A stretch of DNA of 64,000 nucleotides from a bacterium (GTDB lineage: Bacteria; Armatimonadota; Fimbriimonadia; Fimbriimonadales; Fimbriimonadaceae). Location of the stretch: the NCBI GenBank assembly GCA_027483535.1, contig JAIXUN010000002.1, positions 1,736,001-1,800,000 on the forward strand. Direction: 5' to 3'. Shown piece by piece: positions 44,403 through 52,743 of this stretch (position 1 is its first letter; each line of letters starts with the position of its first letter). Under the pieces are notes generated by a model that made no database searches, had not been told where the DNA came from, and saw only the letters and a list, made by a program, of their open reading frames with translations. The translations under genes and the position numbers were made by a program.

Positions 44403-44674
44403 CCTTCCTGGTCGAAACGACGTTACCCCAAGGCTCATTCGAGCCATGGGCTGAGACATTATAGTTCTTCTCGTCGCAAGTTGCGAGTCCTTGCGCGAGA
44501 TTGCTATCAATGCTTCAACGGTAGCCAGACGATTCAACCTGTCAAAAGGATGCCCAGTCGCAACATTGGACTGCGGAACCCGTGTTCTTTGTTCACGGAA
44601 ACGGTTCGGTATCCCCTTTTATCCGCAAAATTGCCGGTGAGCGGCAAGGTCGCTTCATGGAAGCCAAGCTTTAG

Positions 44675-45775
44675 ATGTTTTGGAAGGGCAAATCGGGTGA
44701 AAATGCGTCGAGGTCTCAATCTCAGCCATCAGGGGGTCCTTCAGGAGGCACTGAACTCAGCGCGATTCTTGTCGCCTCGCAGCGTTTGCTCGGTTCCCTT
44801 AGGCATCTGATCGTTCTTCCGCAAGATCCTAGCTCGATTGATTTTGAGAAGCGACTTCAACAGTACGAAACCGAATTCGTAAAAATGGAGGACAATCCGT
44901 TCTTCATCGAGCGGTCTTCGGTGCGGGTCGTGGAATCCGTCGAAGAGTTTGGTCGCTGCCAACGCGAGTCGGTTGATCGATCACTGCATGTTCTGGATGA
45001 AGGGATCCGATCGATCACTTCTTCCCTGGATTCGGCCATGCGCGCCGGAAACGAGTTGCAGAGCGCATCCTCGGCGACACGTGCAAGATTGAGCGTGCTC
45101 CACAAGGTTCCCTCCTACGAGGCCCTTGTAGACGCCCTCAAAAAGGAAGTGGATCATCTAACTGCGGCTGTAGCCCGACACCAGACCCATCTGGCCGAAA
45201 TTCAGCAAGTGCACAGCAACGAGCTTTCCAACCTTCATGAAAAGTTGGCAGAAGCTCAGCAGGTCGCCACAACCGATTACCTGACGGGCCTTGGAAACCG
45301 GGCTTCGTTCGATGAGGCCATTGTAGGCGGAGTAAAGCGCGCAAACATCGGAGAGACCCTCTCCTTCGCCATGATCGACCTGGACGGATTTAAGGCGGTC
45401 AACGACACTTACGGTCATGCTGCAGGAGACAGGGTGCTGACCGAGATCGCTCGGCGCCTCCTGCAAACCTTCCCGAAAGGAGTTCAACTTTTCCGGATCG
45501 GCGGTGATGAATTCGCGGTCCTTGCCAAAGGAAACAAAGAGAACCTCTCCACGCGACTACAGGTTCTGAACACGACCTTCGAGGGCGATCCGCTCACGGA
45601 ATCCGGTCGGCGGCTGAACATTGGACTCAGCTTCGGAGTGATTCAGATCAGTTCTGGTGACGACGCCGACCAAATTGTTAAGATCGCCGACAAACTGATG
45701 TACGACCACAAGCAAAGCCGAAAGGGCATGAAATCACTCGCTTCCGACTTTGCTAATGGACATCAGGCGGCTTGA
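44675..45775 (+). CDS. GGDEF-domain protein (diguanylate cyclase)
   Basis: 366 residues. A helical N-terminal part with coiled coils (about 130-200, LVDALKKEVDHLTAAVARHQTHLAEIQQVHSNEL) precedes the GGDEF domain: TTDYLTGLGNRASFDEAI near 207, MIDLDGFKAVNDTYGHAAGD near 237 and the active GGDEF near 275. The Asp and Glu of the GGDEF loop are intact; the RxxD inhibitory site five residues before it is not present (KGVQLFRIGGDEF). No membrane helix or recognised sensor domain. Divergent from the giant gene, separated by about 270 bases that hold only weak promoter-like elements and the short inverted repeat CCGTG/CACGG near 44578. Confidence 0.92.
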   Translation: MFWKGKSGENASRSQSQPSGGPSGGTELSAILVASQRLLGSLRHLIVLPQDPSSIDFEKRLQQYETEFVKMEDNPFFIERSSVRVVESVEEFGRCQRESVDRSLHVLDEGIRSITSSLDSAMRAGNELQSASSATRARLSVLHKVPSYEALVDALKKEVDHLTAAVARHQTHLAEIQQVHSNELSNLHEKLAEAQQVATTDYLTGLGNRASFDEAIVGGVKRANIGETLSFAMIDLDGFKAVNDTYGHAAGDRVLTEIARRLLQTFPKGVQLFRIGGDEFAVLAKGNKENLSTRLQVLNTTFEGDPLTESGRRLNIGLSFGVIQISSGDDADQIVKIADKLMYDHKQSRKGMKSLASDFANGHQAA

Positions 45776-45800
45776 AGCCTCGCCTGATCAGCCTCTCCGA

Positions 45801-46259
45801 TTAACCTCGGGAAGCTTCTTCAAGCGCTTGCAGAGCCGCAATCTGCTTTGTCGCCCGGCGGATCCGGTGGCAAAGCACTCGACTCAAGTTAAGCAGGGCT
45901 CGAAGCGCATTCTCATGATCGTTCCGCAAGACCTGTCGAAGAGGATCTTCCGGCAGGACCAGAACCTCGCAGTTGGTTTTCGCCAAAACGGTCCCTGATC
46001 GAGGTTTCCCGTCCAAGAAAGCAATTTCGCCAAAGGGCATGCCCGACTGAATGGAACCAAGCCACTCTTCGGCGACCGAAAACACTTCGGCGTCACCCGT
46101 TACAAGAAGCATCAAGTCGTGATTCGGGTCTTCCTCTCGAACAATCACTTCCCCAGCCGAAAATTGCCTCATCTCAGCGATCTCACCGATCTTCTCCAAG
46201 AACGCGTCCGATAACCCTTCTGCTAGATAGCTAGCCCTTAAAGCTTCTTTAATTTCCAT
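45801..46259 (-). CDS. Cyclic-nucleotide-binding domain protein
   Basis: About 152 residues: a single CNB domain (about 20-125) with GEVIVREEDPNHDLMLLVTGDAEVF, MPFGEIAFLDGKPRSGTVLAKTNCEVLVLP (phosphate-binding cassette) and no DNA-binding helix-turn-helix. The Arg of the binding cassette is retained (KPRSGT). Start ATG 46259 is supported by GGGAGGG 4 bases before it; the longer reading from 46397 has no ribosome site. Ligand and partner unknown; the neighbouring GGDEF protein makes a nucleotide-signalling role tempting but unproven. Confidence 0.85.
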   Translation of the reverse strand: MEIKEALRASYLAEGLSDAFLEKIGEIAEMRQFSAGEVIVREEDPNHDLMLLVTGDAEVFSVAEEWLGSIQSGMPFGEIAFLDGKPRSGTVLAKTNCEVLVLPEDPLRQVLRNDHENALRALLNLSRVLCHRIRRATKQIAALQALEEASRG

Positions 46260-46440
46260 ACAACCCTCCCCGGTTTTCCTCTCTGATCCGCGTCTGCTCA
46301 CTCCCCCGAGAAAAGCTTCTGTGGATGTCCCCGACCATAAGTCGTTTTCGCGAGTGAACATGAAAGTAAGACCGATGCGCCTTACCGTCAAGTTCACTCT
46401 GAACGGATTTTACATCCACAACTGGACTAAAGACCCGCTT

Positions 46441-47259
46441 TTAACGGCCTTCCAGCCAGCGCAAAAGCGAGGGTCCCCAGGGATGAACGTTATCAAACGG
46501 ATACTTTGCTTGCAGTCCAATGCCGTGGGGACCCTTCTCATACAAGTGACATTCACAGAGGACACCCTTTGCGAGCAAAGCTTCGGCAAGTCTCAGGCTG
46601 TGGTAGGCAGGCACGCCTTTGTCTTCTGCGGTGTGCCAAAGAAATGCCGGAGGCGAGTTATCTCGCAGCGATCGATTTGCACTGAGCTCGGTGAGAATTG
46701 ACTTTGTGGGAGTCTTTCCAACCAAGTTCTCCGCTTTCCAACCTCCCAGGTCAGGATCAATCTCAATCACGGGGTAGCACAGGATTGCGAAATCGGGACG
46801 AGAAGAGATCCACCGGTGTGGATCACCGTCTGGGGAATCGCCTTGATCAAAGTGGGTCATGAGTGTGCTGCAAAGGTGGCCACCCGCCGAAGACCCCATC
46901 ACACCGATCTTGTCTTTTTTAATTTGATACTTCTCGGCGTCTTTTCGCACCAATCGAACCGCCCTGGCGATATCGAACAACATGGCTGGATGTCTGTAGC
47001 CGTGCTGCCCCAAACGGTAATTCAGGACAAAGCAGGTGTAACCGTGCAGGGCCAGATATTCGGCGTAGTCGTTGCCCTCGTGATCGGCGAGCATCCAATA
47101 TCCGCCTCCCGGCGCGATAACAACCGCCTTGCCATTGGGCTTTTCTGGAAGATAGGGTCGCAAAGTCGGAACGTCGTGCTCAGCCGTTCCGAGTGAAAAC
47201 GGAGGCGTTGACTCCCATATGGGAAAAGCATCTAGTTTCCGAATTTTGTCTGCGTTCAT
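46441..47259 (-). CDS. Alpha/beta hydrolase, esterase-like (BD-FAE type)
   Basis: 272 residues. AVVIAPGGGYWMLADHEGNDYAEYLALHGYTCFVLNYRL is the oxyanion region of BD-FAE/acetylesterase-like enzymes, GVMGSSAGGHLCSTLMTHF holds the nucleophile Ser near 126-130, TAEDKGVPAYHSLRLAEAL the likely Asp near 212-220, and KGPHGIGLQ the catalytic His near 245. No signal peptide. Probably a polysaccharide or ester deacetylase; substrate unknown. Confidence 0.87.
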   Translation of the reverse strand: MNADKIRKLDAFPIWESTPPFSLGTAEHDVPTLRPYLPEKPNGKAVVIAPGGGYWMLADHEGNDYAEYLALHGYTCFVLNYRLGQHGYRHPAMLFDIARAVRLVRKDAEKYQIKKDKIGVMGSSAGGHLCSTLMTHFDQGDSPDGDPHRWISSRPDFAILCYPVIEIDPDLGGWKAENLVGKTPTKSILTELSANRSLRDNSPPAFLWHTAEDKGVPAYHSLRLAEALLAKGVLCECHLYEKGPHGIGLQAKYPFDNVHPWGPSLLRWLEGR

Positions 47260-47303
47260 AGCCTATTCTAACTAGGTAGGCATTGCCCTTAGGCCAAGTA
47301 GAA

Positions 47304-47771
47304 ATGGAAGAGTCCTCACAACCGGAGCAAAAACCGATCGACTCGGTTCCAGAAAGTCGTTCTGAACCTTTGGAAGTCGTTCTTCTCCAGCTCAGCTCTC
47401 GGATAAACGAGCAAAACGATCTCCTTCGTGAACAACTTGCCTACCATCGGAGCATTCGCGAGAGGATCGTTGCCGGAATGTGGATGGGTCTCGGAACGGT
47501 TTTAGGAGCAACCGTACTCTTCACTCTCCTTGCCGTCGCCGTTCGACCCTTGCTGAAGCCGCTGAGCAACTTCAGTTGGGTGGGACCGATCGTCGACCGC
47601 GTTCTTGAAGACATGGAATCGCGCCAGCGACGGGCGCCTTACTATCGGCAAGATGCTCCGGCACCCGATCCCAAACCTGCCGCTAACCCGTCGAATCCGG
47701 CAGTACCCGTTCAGGAAGAAAGCGTCGACGAAAACGCTCCCAAACGGTCCCTGCCGGGCGACAACAAATAG
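47304..47771 (+). CDS. DUF5665-like single-helix membrane protein
   Basis: 155 residues. A Pro/Glu-rich N-terminus leads to an amphipathic region (LQLSSRINEQNDLLREQLAYHRSI) and one membrane helix (WMGLGTVLGATVLFTLLAVAVRPL) resembling DUF5665 (GLGTVLGATVLF...VGPIVDRVL). The C-terminus is Pro/Asp-rich. I prefer ATG 47304 (MEESSQPEQ); TTG 47283 would add seven residues. Function unknown. Confidence 0.7.
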   Translation: MEESSQPEQKPIDSVPESRSEPLEVVLLQLSSRINEQNDLLREQLAYHRSIRERIVAGMWMGLGTVLGATVLFTLLAVAVRPLLKPLSNFSWVGPIVDRVLEDMESRQRRAPYYRQDAPAPDPKPAANPSNPAVPVQEESVDENAPKRSLPGDNK

Positions 47772-47781
47772 TTGCGATTCC

Positions 47782-48183
47782 TTAGGAAACGGCTGCGATC
47801 CAGTTTTTGAGGTTGTAGTACGACGTCACGCGCGAGAGCAAACCGTCTTTCTCTTCAAAGAACGCAGCCGCGGGGATGGAATAAGTTTGTCCCTTGGCTT
47901 CCGGAAGGTTGCCATCGGTCTTCAAGTATTCGCCCGAGCAGGTGAACTCGACAGCTCCTCGATTGCCATTCGAAAAAATCACCAAGTCGGTGATTTGCTC
48001 TTTGTAGCAAGTGTCCATATGCGCCTTGAACTTCTCGAAAGCCGCTTTTCCGATCTCTGATCCCGACTCGTTGATGTCGTGTTGAATATCAGGGTGGAGC
48101 GTCGCGAGCATCCCCTCCAGGTCGTGCCTGTTGAAGGCATCGAAGTAGGAAGCGATCAGGGATTCAATGTTAGATTGAGACAC
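47782..48183 (-). CDS. SnoaL/NTF2-like protein
   Basis: 133 residues: SYFDAFNRHDLEGMLATLHPDIQHDI with a cone-shaped NTF2 fold pattern and YSIPAAAFFEEKDGLLSRVTSYYNLKNW near the end. The family includes isomerases and many proteins without known activity. It is convergent with the DUF5665-like gene and 15 bases before the DUF2237 gene stop. Confidence 0.8.
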   Translation of the reverse strand: MSQSNIESLIASYFDAFNRHDLEGMLATLHPDIQHDINESGSEIGKAAFEKFKAHMDTCYKEQITDLVIFSNGNRGAVEFTCSGEYLKTDGNLPEAKGQTYSIPAAAFFEEKDGLLSRVTSYYNLKNWIAAVS

Positions 48184-48198
48184 GACGCTATTTTGACT

Positions 48199-48567
48199 TC
48201 AACTTTCCACCTGGAACTTCTTCAGCTCTTCGAACGGCAGAAATTCTAAGACAAGTTGGTGGGTGGCTTCTAGGATGACCTTGGGCGCCATTCCATTTTC
48301 ATAGGCTTCTAGCCATCGCAGCGCGCACAGACACCATCGATCACCCGCCTGGAGACCCGGAAATCCGTATTGAGGCATGGGGGTGGAAAGGTCGTTCCCC
48401 ATTTCCCGACTGAAGGAGAGGAATTCTTCCGTCATCACCGCACAAACGGTGTGCAGTCCCCGGTCATTGGGTCCCGTATCGCAGCATCCGTTTCTGTAGA
48501 ATCCGGTGAGCGGACTGGTTGAACAAGCGATCAAAGGTTCGCCAAATACATTCAGTGAAGCTCTCAT
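48199..48567 (-). CDS. DUF2237 family protein
   Basis: 122 residues. NVFGEPLIACSTSPLTGFYRNGCCDTGPNDRGLHTVCAVMTEEFLSFS...GNDLSTPMPQYGFPGLQAGDRWCLCALRWLEAYENG is a full match to the DUF2237 pattern, with conserved Cys, Gly and GNDLSTP. Function unknown. Start ATG 48567 overlaps the mutM TGA by four bases (ATGA), showing translational coupling; the longer reading to 48684 overlaps mutM too far. Confidence 0.9.
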   Translation of the reverse strand: MRASLNVFGEPLIACSTSPLTGFYRNGCCDTGPNDRGLHTVCAVMTEEFLSFSREMGNDLSTPMPQYGFPGLQAGDRWCLCALRWLEAYENGMAPKVILEATHQLVLEFLPFEELKKFQVES

Positions 48568-49406
48568 TTCTGCTTTTCCGGGCACCAAGCCGTGGTTCGT
48601 CCACCAATATCCTCTCGGATGATGGCATAGGGACCGATCCGGTCGGCTCCGCTTCCGCCACCCCACCGATGATGAAACATCCATTCGGACGGAAACTTTT
48701 CGGAGTCTGCACCCACCTCGACTGCAAGAGTCAAAATCCCCTCAAGGCTCTTCAGCATTCGGTCAATTTCTTCGGTAGAAAGCTCTTTACAGGGTCGAGA
48801 AGGGGCGATCTCTGCGTGAAAGAGAACCTCGTCGGCAATCCAGTTACCGATTCCGCTCACAAACTGCTGCTGCATGAGAGCCGTCTTGATGGCGATGCTG
48901 CGCTTCTTCAAGTGCCCTCGCCAAAACTCGAGCGGCTGGGGATCGAGGAAGCAGTCGGGACCCAGTGCCGAAACCCGGGAATCAGCGGCAGGAGACTCTC
49001 CGAGCCACACTCGGCTGAACCTTCGCCCATCCGTCATCACAAATCTTTCGCCCGCTTGATTGGTGAGGATCCACTTCCAAAACCGAGGAACGCCCTCCTC
49101 ATCTTCAAACGGCGCGTTCCCGTGCTCTTTGAGCCGGATCGACTCGGCTCCGATTTGCCTTACCCATCCCGCCATGCCAAGGTGTGCAAAAACGGTTGGT
49201 CCGCTCTCCATTTCGAACCAGAAATACTTCCCTTTGCGACCAACCGCATTCACTGTTCCCGAGCTAAACGCTTCTCGGTAAGCATCGGCTGGCGCGGAAC
49301 CAAAAACGATGTTGTCGTCGGCAATCTCGACTTTCAACGGTTTCTGACCAACAAGACCGTTTGCCAACAATCGACGAACAGTTTCAACTTCGGGAAGTTC
49401 CGGCAC
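48564..49406 (-). CDS. mutM: Formamidopyrimidine-DNA glycosylase, zincless variant
   Basis: Removes oxidised purines (8-oxoguanine, Fapy) from DNA. 280 residues, N-terminal Pro-Glu-Leu-Pro-Glu intact (catalytic Pro2, Glu3), lysine K58 region VGRKGKYFWFEM, H2TH region FVSGIGNWIADEVLFHAEI near 195-215. The normal C-terminal zinc finger CxxC...CxxC is degenerate: the loop WGGGSGADRIGPYAIIREDIGGRTTAWCPEKQK keeps only one Cys. Zincless Fpg-type fingers exist (plant FPG, NEIL1-like), so this may be a functional variant. Coupled to DUF2237. Confidence 0.92.
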   Translation of the reverse strand: MPELPEVETVRRLLANGLVGQKPLKVEIADDNIVFGSAPADAYREAFSSGTVNAVGRKGKYFWFEMESGPTVFAHLGMAGWVRQIGAESIRLKEHGNAPFEDEEGVPRFWKWILTNQAGERFVMTDGRRFSRVWLGESPAADSRVSALGPDCFLDPQPLEFWRGHLKKRSIAIKTALMQQQFVSGIGNWIADEVLFHAEIAPSRPCKELSTEEIDRMLKSLEGILTLAVEVGADSEKFPSEWMFHHRWGGGSGADRIGPYAIIREDIGGRTTAWCPEKQK

Positions 49407-49482
49407 GTCAAGAATCTACGCAATCCCTGGATGTGTTTGCACGGATACCAACTGCGAAAGGGACCCGTAGAATCAGGCTGAC

Positions 49483-50109
49483 ATGGATATCCATCGTTAC
49501 GAGTACACAAAGGGCCGACTGTTTGAATCGGAGATCCCAGATCAACCGATGGATCTTTTGAAGCAGTGGCTTGAAGAGGCGGTTGGCGCGGGCGTAACCG
49601 AGCCGACGGCGATGTGCCTCTCTACGGTGGATGAGGATGGTCGACCAAGCGCGCGGATGGTCTTGCTTCGAGGAATTTCAGCCTCGGGGCTGCGCTTTTT
49701 CACCAACTACCTAAGTCGCAAAGGATCGGAGATTGAGAGCAACCCGCATGTTGCGCTGACGTTTTGGTGGGGTGCCCTTGAAAGACAGATAAGAATCGAG
49801 GGTCAGGCGGTGAAAATCTCTTCCGAAGAGTCAGATCTCTACTTCTACTCAAGGCCTCTCGATTCTCAAATAGCTTCGGCCGTGAGTCCCCAAAGCCAAA
49901 CGCTCTCTTCACCATCACAAATTGATGAGATGTTCCTTGCCGCCAAGAAAGAGTGGGGCGAAAGCGTCACAAGACCGGAGCACTGGGGCGGTTACGATGT
50001 GAGCATCTCCCGCATAGAATTCTGGCAAGGACGTCCGTCTCGACTGCACGATCGCATCGTATTTGAAGCGACCGAGGATGGCTTTTTGCGAAGTCGAATC
50101 GCACCTTAA
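49483..50109 (+). CDS. pdxH: Pyridoxamine 5'-phosphate oxidase
   Basis: FMN enzyme that makes pyridoxal phosphate. 208 residues. MCLSTVDEDGRPSARMVLLRG near residue 44-64, FFTNYLSRKGSEIESNPHVALTFWW near 72, RQIRIEGQAVKISSEESDLYFYSRPLDSQIASAVSPQSQ and the C-terminal SISRIEFWQGRPSRLHDRIVFE with the WxGxxxRLHDR signature. All hallmark pieces are present, so this is a secure call. Confidence 0.96.
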   Translation: MDIHRYEYTKGRLFESEIPDQPMDLLKQWLEEAVGAGVTEPTAMCLSTVDEDGRPSARMVLLRGISASGLRFFTNYLSRKGSEIESNPHVALTFWWGALERQIRIEGQAVKISSEESDLYFYSRPLDSQIASAVSPQSQTLSSPSQIDEMFLAAKKEWGESVTRPEHWGGYDVSISRIEFWQGRPSRLHDRIVFEATEDGFLRSRIAP

Positions 50110-50139
50110 ACCCGGAGGGTAGACGGCATAGCCTGATTC

Positions 50140-51423
50140 CTATTTGAACGGCCGATTATGGATCGCATCATCGAACACGCCTTCGATCGCGCTCATTGTT
50201 GCATCCATAGAAAAGACCTTCCGAACGCGCTCTAGTCCACCCTCTGCCAGTCTTTGCGCCAGATCCTTATCGTTCATGACTCTCTTCATGCACGTTACAA
50301 GGGCGGGAACATCTTGGCGATCATACATCAGACCCGAAACCTCGTTTTCGATGATTTCTGGCATCGCTCCAGCTCGGGCACCTATAAGAGGAGTCCCTGA
50401 ACCAAGAGCTTCTAAGTTGCTGTTTCCAAGGGGCTCGTCGTAGATAATCGGACTCAAAACGGCGGTCGCACTGCGCATGTGACCTAGCACTTCGCTGCGA
50501 TCGATTCTCCCGAGAAATTCGATGCGATGACCAAGATTCAGATCGCGCACCATTTGGTGATATTCCTCGACAACATTGGTGTCACCACCTCCTGCAATCC
50601 TCATCTGCCACTGCTTATCCGGATCTTCTTCGTCTAAAAGCTTCGCGGCCTGAATGGCCTGCGGAATCCCCTTGAAGTGAGCAAGACGGCTCCCGATAAA
50701 GAAGGTTGGCGGCTCGCGACGTTCGCGAGTGATATCCGTTCCAAGTTCAAATTCAACACCACGGGGAATCACTCTCAAGGAATTCGGGGCGAACCCTTTC
50801 GAGAGGAACATTTCCTCCAGCAAGCGCGAAATCAAAACGACTCGATCAAATGGGATGGAAACTTCAGACTGAAAAGAGCGCCCGACAAGAAGCTTCAACA
50901 GGGTTCTCTTAAGTCTTCCCGGCCGCGTGTAACCCGCTAACCATTCATCACCAAGATGATAGACAACCGGGATACCTTTGTTTCTTGCCGCGTGGATAAC
51001 CGAGGTGCCAATCAGGTGTAGCCCAAAAACATAGGCGACATCGTATTGTTTATTGTCGAGAAACTTATCGAGTTTCGCCTGGTTCTTTGGACCAAGAGTC
51101 ATCGTCTCCGCGAGATTACGCAGATTTTTGAATCGCAAGGGGAACTCCCGAGGCAAGTTCCACAAGCTGAAAGCTTGCTGAGATTTCCCTTCAAGGAAAT
51201 TGCCGGCATTGTTCCAACCTTCTCGGTGGGCTACCACTTCAAAAATCCGGTGAACCCAATCGGGGTCGGTTCTTTCTCCCAAGTAAGTTTTACGGTACTG
51301 AGACGTGACAATATCGACTTCATGCCCACGCTTTCGAAGCGCTTGAGCACTTCGAAAAGCAGCAAGTTCAAATCCACCTTCGTAGTCCGGTGGGCAGAGG
51401 TTAGAAATTAAAAGAATCTTCAC
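50140..51423 (-). CDS. Glycosyltransferase family 4 protein
   Basis: 427 residues, GT-B fold. VKILLISNLCPPDYEGGFELAAFRSAQALRKRGHEVDIVTSQ at the N-terminus with the Gly-rich loop, FFIGSRLAHFKGIPQAIQAAKLL near 275, and VLSPIIYDEPLGNSNLEALGSGTPLIGARAGAMPEII near 350 (catalytic E-x7-E). I prefer the GTG at 51423, seven bases after the previous stop, because a TTG at 51459 has no better support. With its upstream neighbour it likely builds a surface polysaccharide. Confidence 0.88.
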   Translation of the reverse strand: MKILLISNLCPPDYEGGFELAAFRSAQALRKRGHEVDIVTSQYRKTYLGERTDPDWVHRIFEVVAHREGWNNAGNFLEGKSQQAFSLWNLPREFPLRFKNLRNLAETMTLGPKNQAKLDKFLDNKQYDVAYVFGLHLIGTSVIHAARNKGIPVVYHLGDEWLAGYTRPGRLKRTLLKLLVGRSFQSEVSIPFDRVVLISRLLEEMFLSKGFAPNSLRVIPRGVEFELGTDITRERREPPTFFIGSRLAHFKGIPQAIQAAKLLDEEDPDKQWQMRIAGGGDTNVVEEYHQMVRDLNLGHRIEFLGRIDRSEVLGHMRSATAVLSPIIYDEPLGNSNLEALGSGTPLIGARAGAMPEIIENEVSGLMYDRQDVPALVTCMKRVMNDKDLAQRLAEGGLERVRKVFSMDATMSAIEGVFDDAIHNRPFK

Positions 51424-51430
51424 TGGTTGT

Positions 51431-52663
51431 TCAGGCCGAAAGAGCGAACGGCTTTCCAAGAATCTCTTCGTAAGCCTTTAGTAGCTTTTCAACGTGATTC
51501 TCTTCAGTGGGAGGGTTCGCCCAAAATCGGTCGAATGCGGCGCGGCTCATTCGTTCAGTAACGGCATCGTCAAGGAAGTGCCCCATCTTTTCCGCAAGAT
51601 CGTTGACGTTCTTGCTCTGGAAAGGAAAACCGGTCACGCCGTCAACGATTTCACCGACCGTGCTCGTATCGTCACTTGCGATAACGGGAATTCCACGACC
51701 TAATGCTTCCACGGGAGCCAATGGATTCACCTCGTACCAAATCGAGGTGATGGCGAGAGCGCGCGCTAAGCTGAGCTCTTCAAAGAGTTGATCTCCGTTT
51801 AGCCAGCCACTGATGCTGCACTTTTCGTAGCCGACTGCTTCCACCGCCGAGCGCATTGGACCTTCCCCAAGGAATCGAACTTCGGCCCCAATCTTCTTTG
51901 CCGCCTCAACCAGCACCACCGGATTCTTCTCGCTGCTCAGCCGTCCGGAGAATACGAATCGGCTGTTCTTCTCAGCCTCAACGCGCGGGCTTTGACTCAC
52001 CTGAATCGGATATGGCATCAGGTGCAACTTTGCATCTGACGGAAGGAATGGTTTGAGGATGCCCACCGCTTTCTGCGAAAACATGCCGTAGTGCTTCACT
52101 CGGTCTGGGAGTCCGCCGCGAGATTTTTGAACTTTAAGTCGGTAGACCTCGGCCCATTTCGAAGCAATCGTTCGTGACCTTGTGCAGTGCGTAGTGAGGC
52201 ACTTGGCGCCCATCGGATCGAGGGTGCAAATCGAGTTTAAATTGGCGTTGAAGAACTGACCTTGAGGGCAAGCGGCGTGATAGTCGTGCAGCGACACCAT
52301 CACATGTGCCCCTGCGTCGCGAGCCGCCTGAAGGATCGAGGGTGAAAGATAAACCTTCCAGAGGTGAAGGTGGAGAATGGTCTCAGCAGGATTGCCCTTC
52401 GCAATCTCAGCGCGCATCGCATCGTAGGCGGTTTGATTCCAACTGTTTCGAATCAGCCTTCCGAAGCTCGCCGCTTCAGTCTCCCTGTCCAGCAAGTTGT
52501 AATCAAGGTTTTCGAACCCATCGAAAGCCGGATCAATTGGACCTCTTGCCGCAAAAAACGTCGTTCGTACGCCCCGTTTCGCCAGTCCCCGTGCGCTCAT
52601 GAGGGCACACTTCCCAGCGCCGCCCTGAACGAACGCCTCATCGTTTGCTACAATTACTCTCAC
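51431..52663 (-). CDS. Glycosyltransferase family 4 protein
   Basis: 410 residues, GT-B fold, GTG start with GAGGGAAG upstream. MRVIVANDEAFVQGGAGKCALMSARGLAKRGVRTTFF, HVMVSLHDYHAACPQGQFF with a Cys-rich acceptor loop (CTLDPMGAKCLTTHC), FVFSGRLSSEKNPVVLVEAAKKI near 228 and ITSIWYEVNPLAPVEALGRGIPVIASDD near 305. It is 7 bases upstream of the second transferase on the minus strand, so they are one operon. Divergent from a third transferase at 52744. Confidence 0.9.
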   Translation of the reverse strand: MRVIVANDEAFVQGGAGKCALMSARGLAKRGVRTTFFAARGPIDPAFDGFENLDYNLLDRETEAASFGRLIRNSWNQTAYDAMRAEIAKGNPAETILHLHLWKVYLSPSILQAARDAGAHVMVSLHDYHAACPQGQFFNANLNSICTLDPMGAKCLTTHCTRSRTIASKWAEVYRLKVQKSRGGLPDRVKHYGMFSQKAVGILKPFLPSDAKLHLMPYPIQVSQSPRVEAEKNSRFVFSGRLSSEKNPVVLVEAAKKIGAEVRFLGEGPMRSAVEAVGYEKCSISGWLNGDQLFEELSLARALAITSIWYEVNPLAPVEALGRGIPVIASDDTSTVGEIVDGVTGFPFQSKNVNDLAEKMGHFLDDAVTERMSRAAFDRFWANPPTEENHVEKLLKAYEEILGKPFALSA

Positions 52664-52743
52664 CAGACTTCCCTCTCGTCAATTATCGGAAACCAACGCT
52701 TCCGAACTTACAAGCAAACGCCGAATTGACGACCACCCCCATT

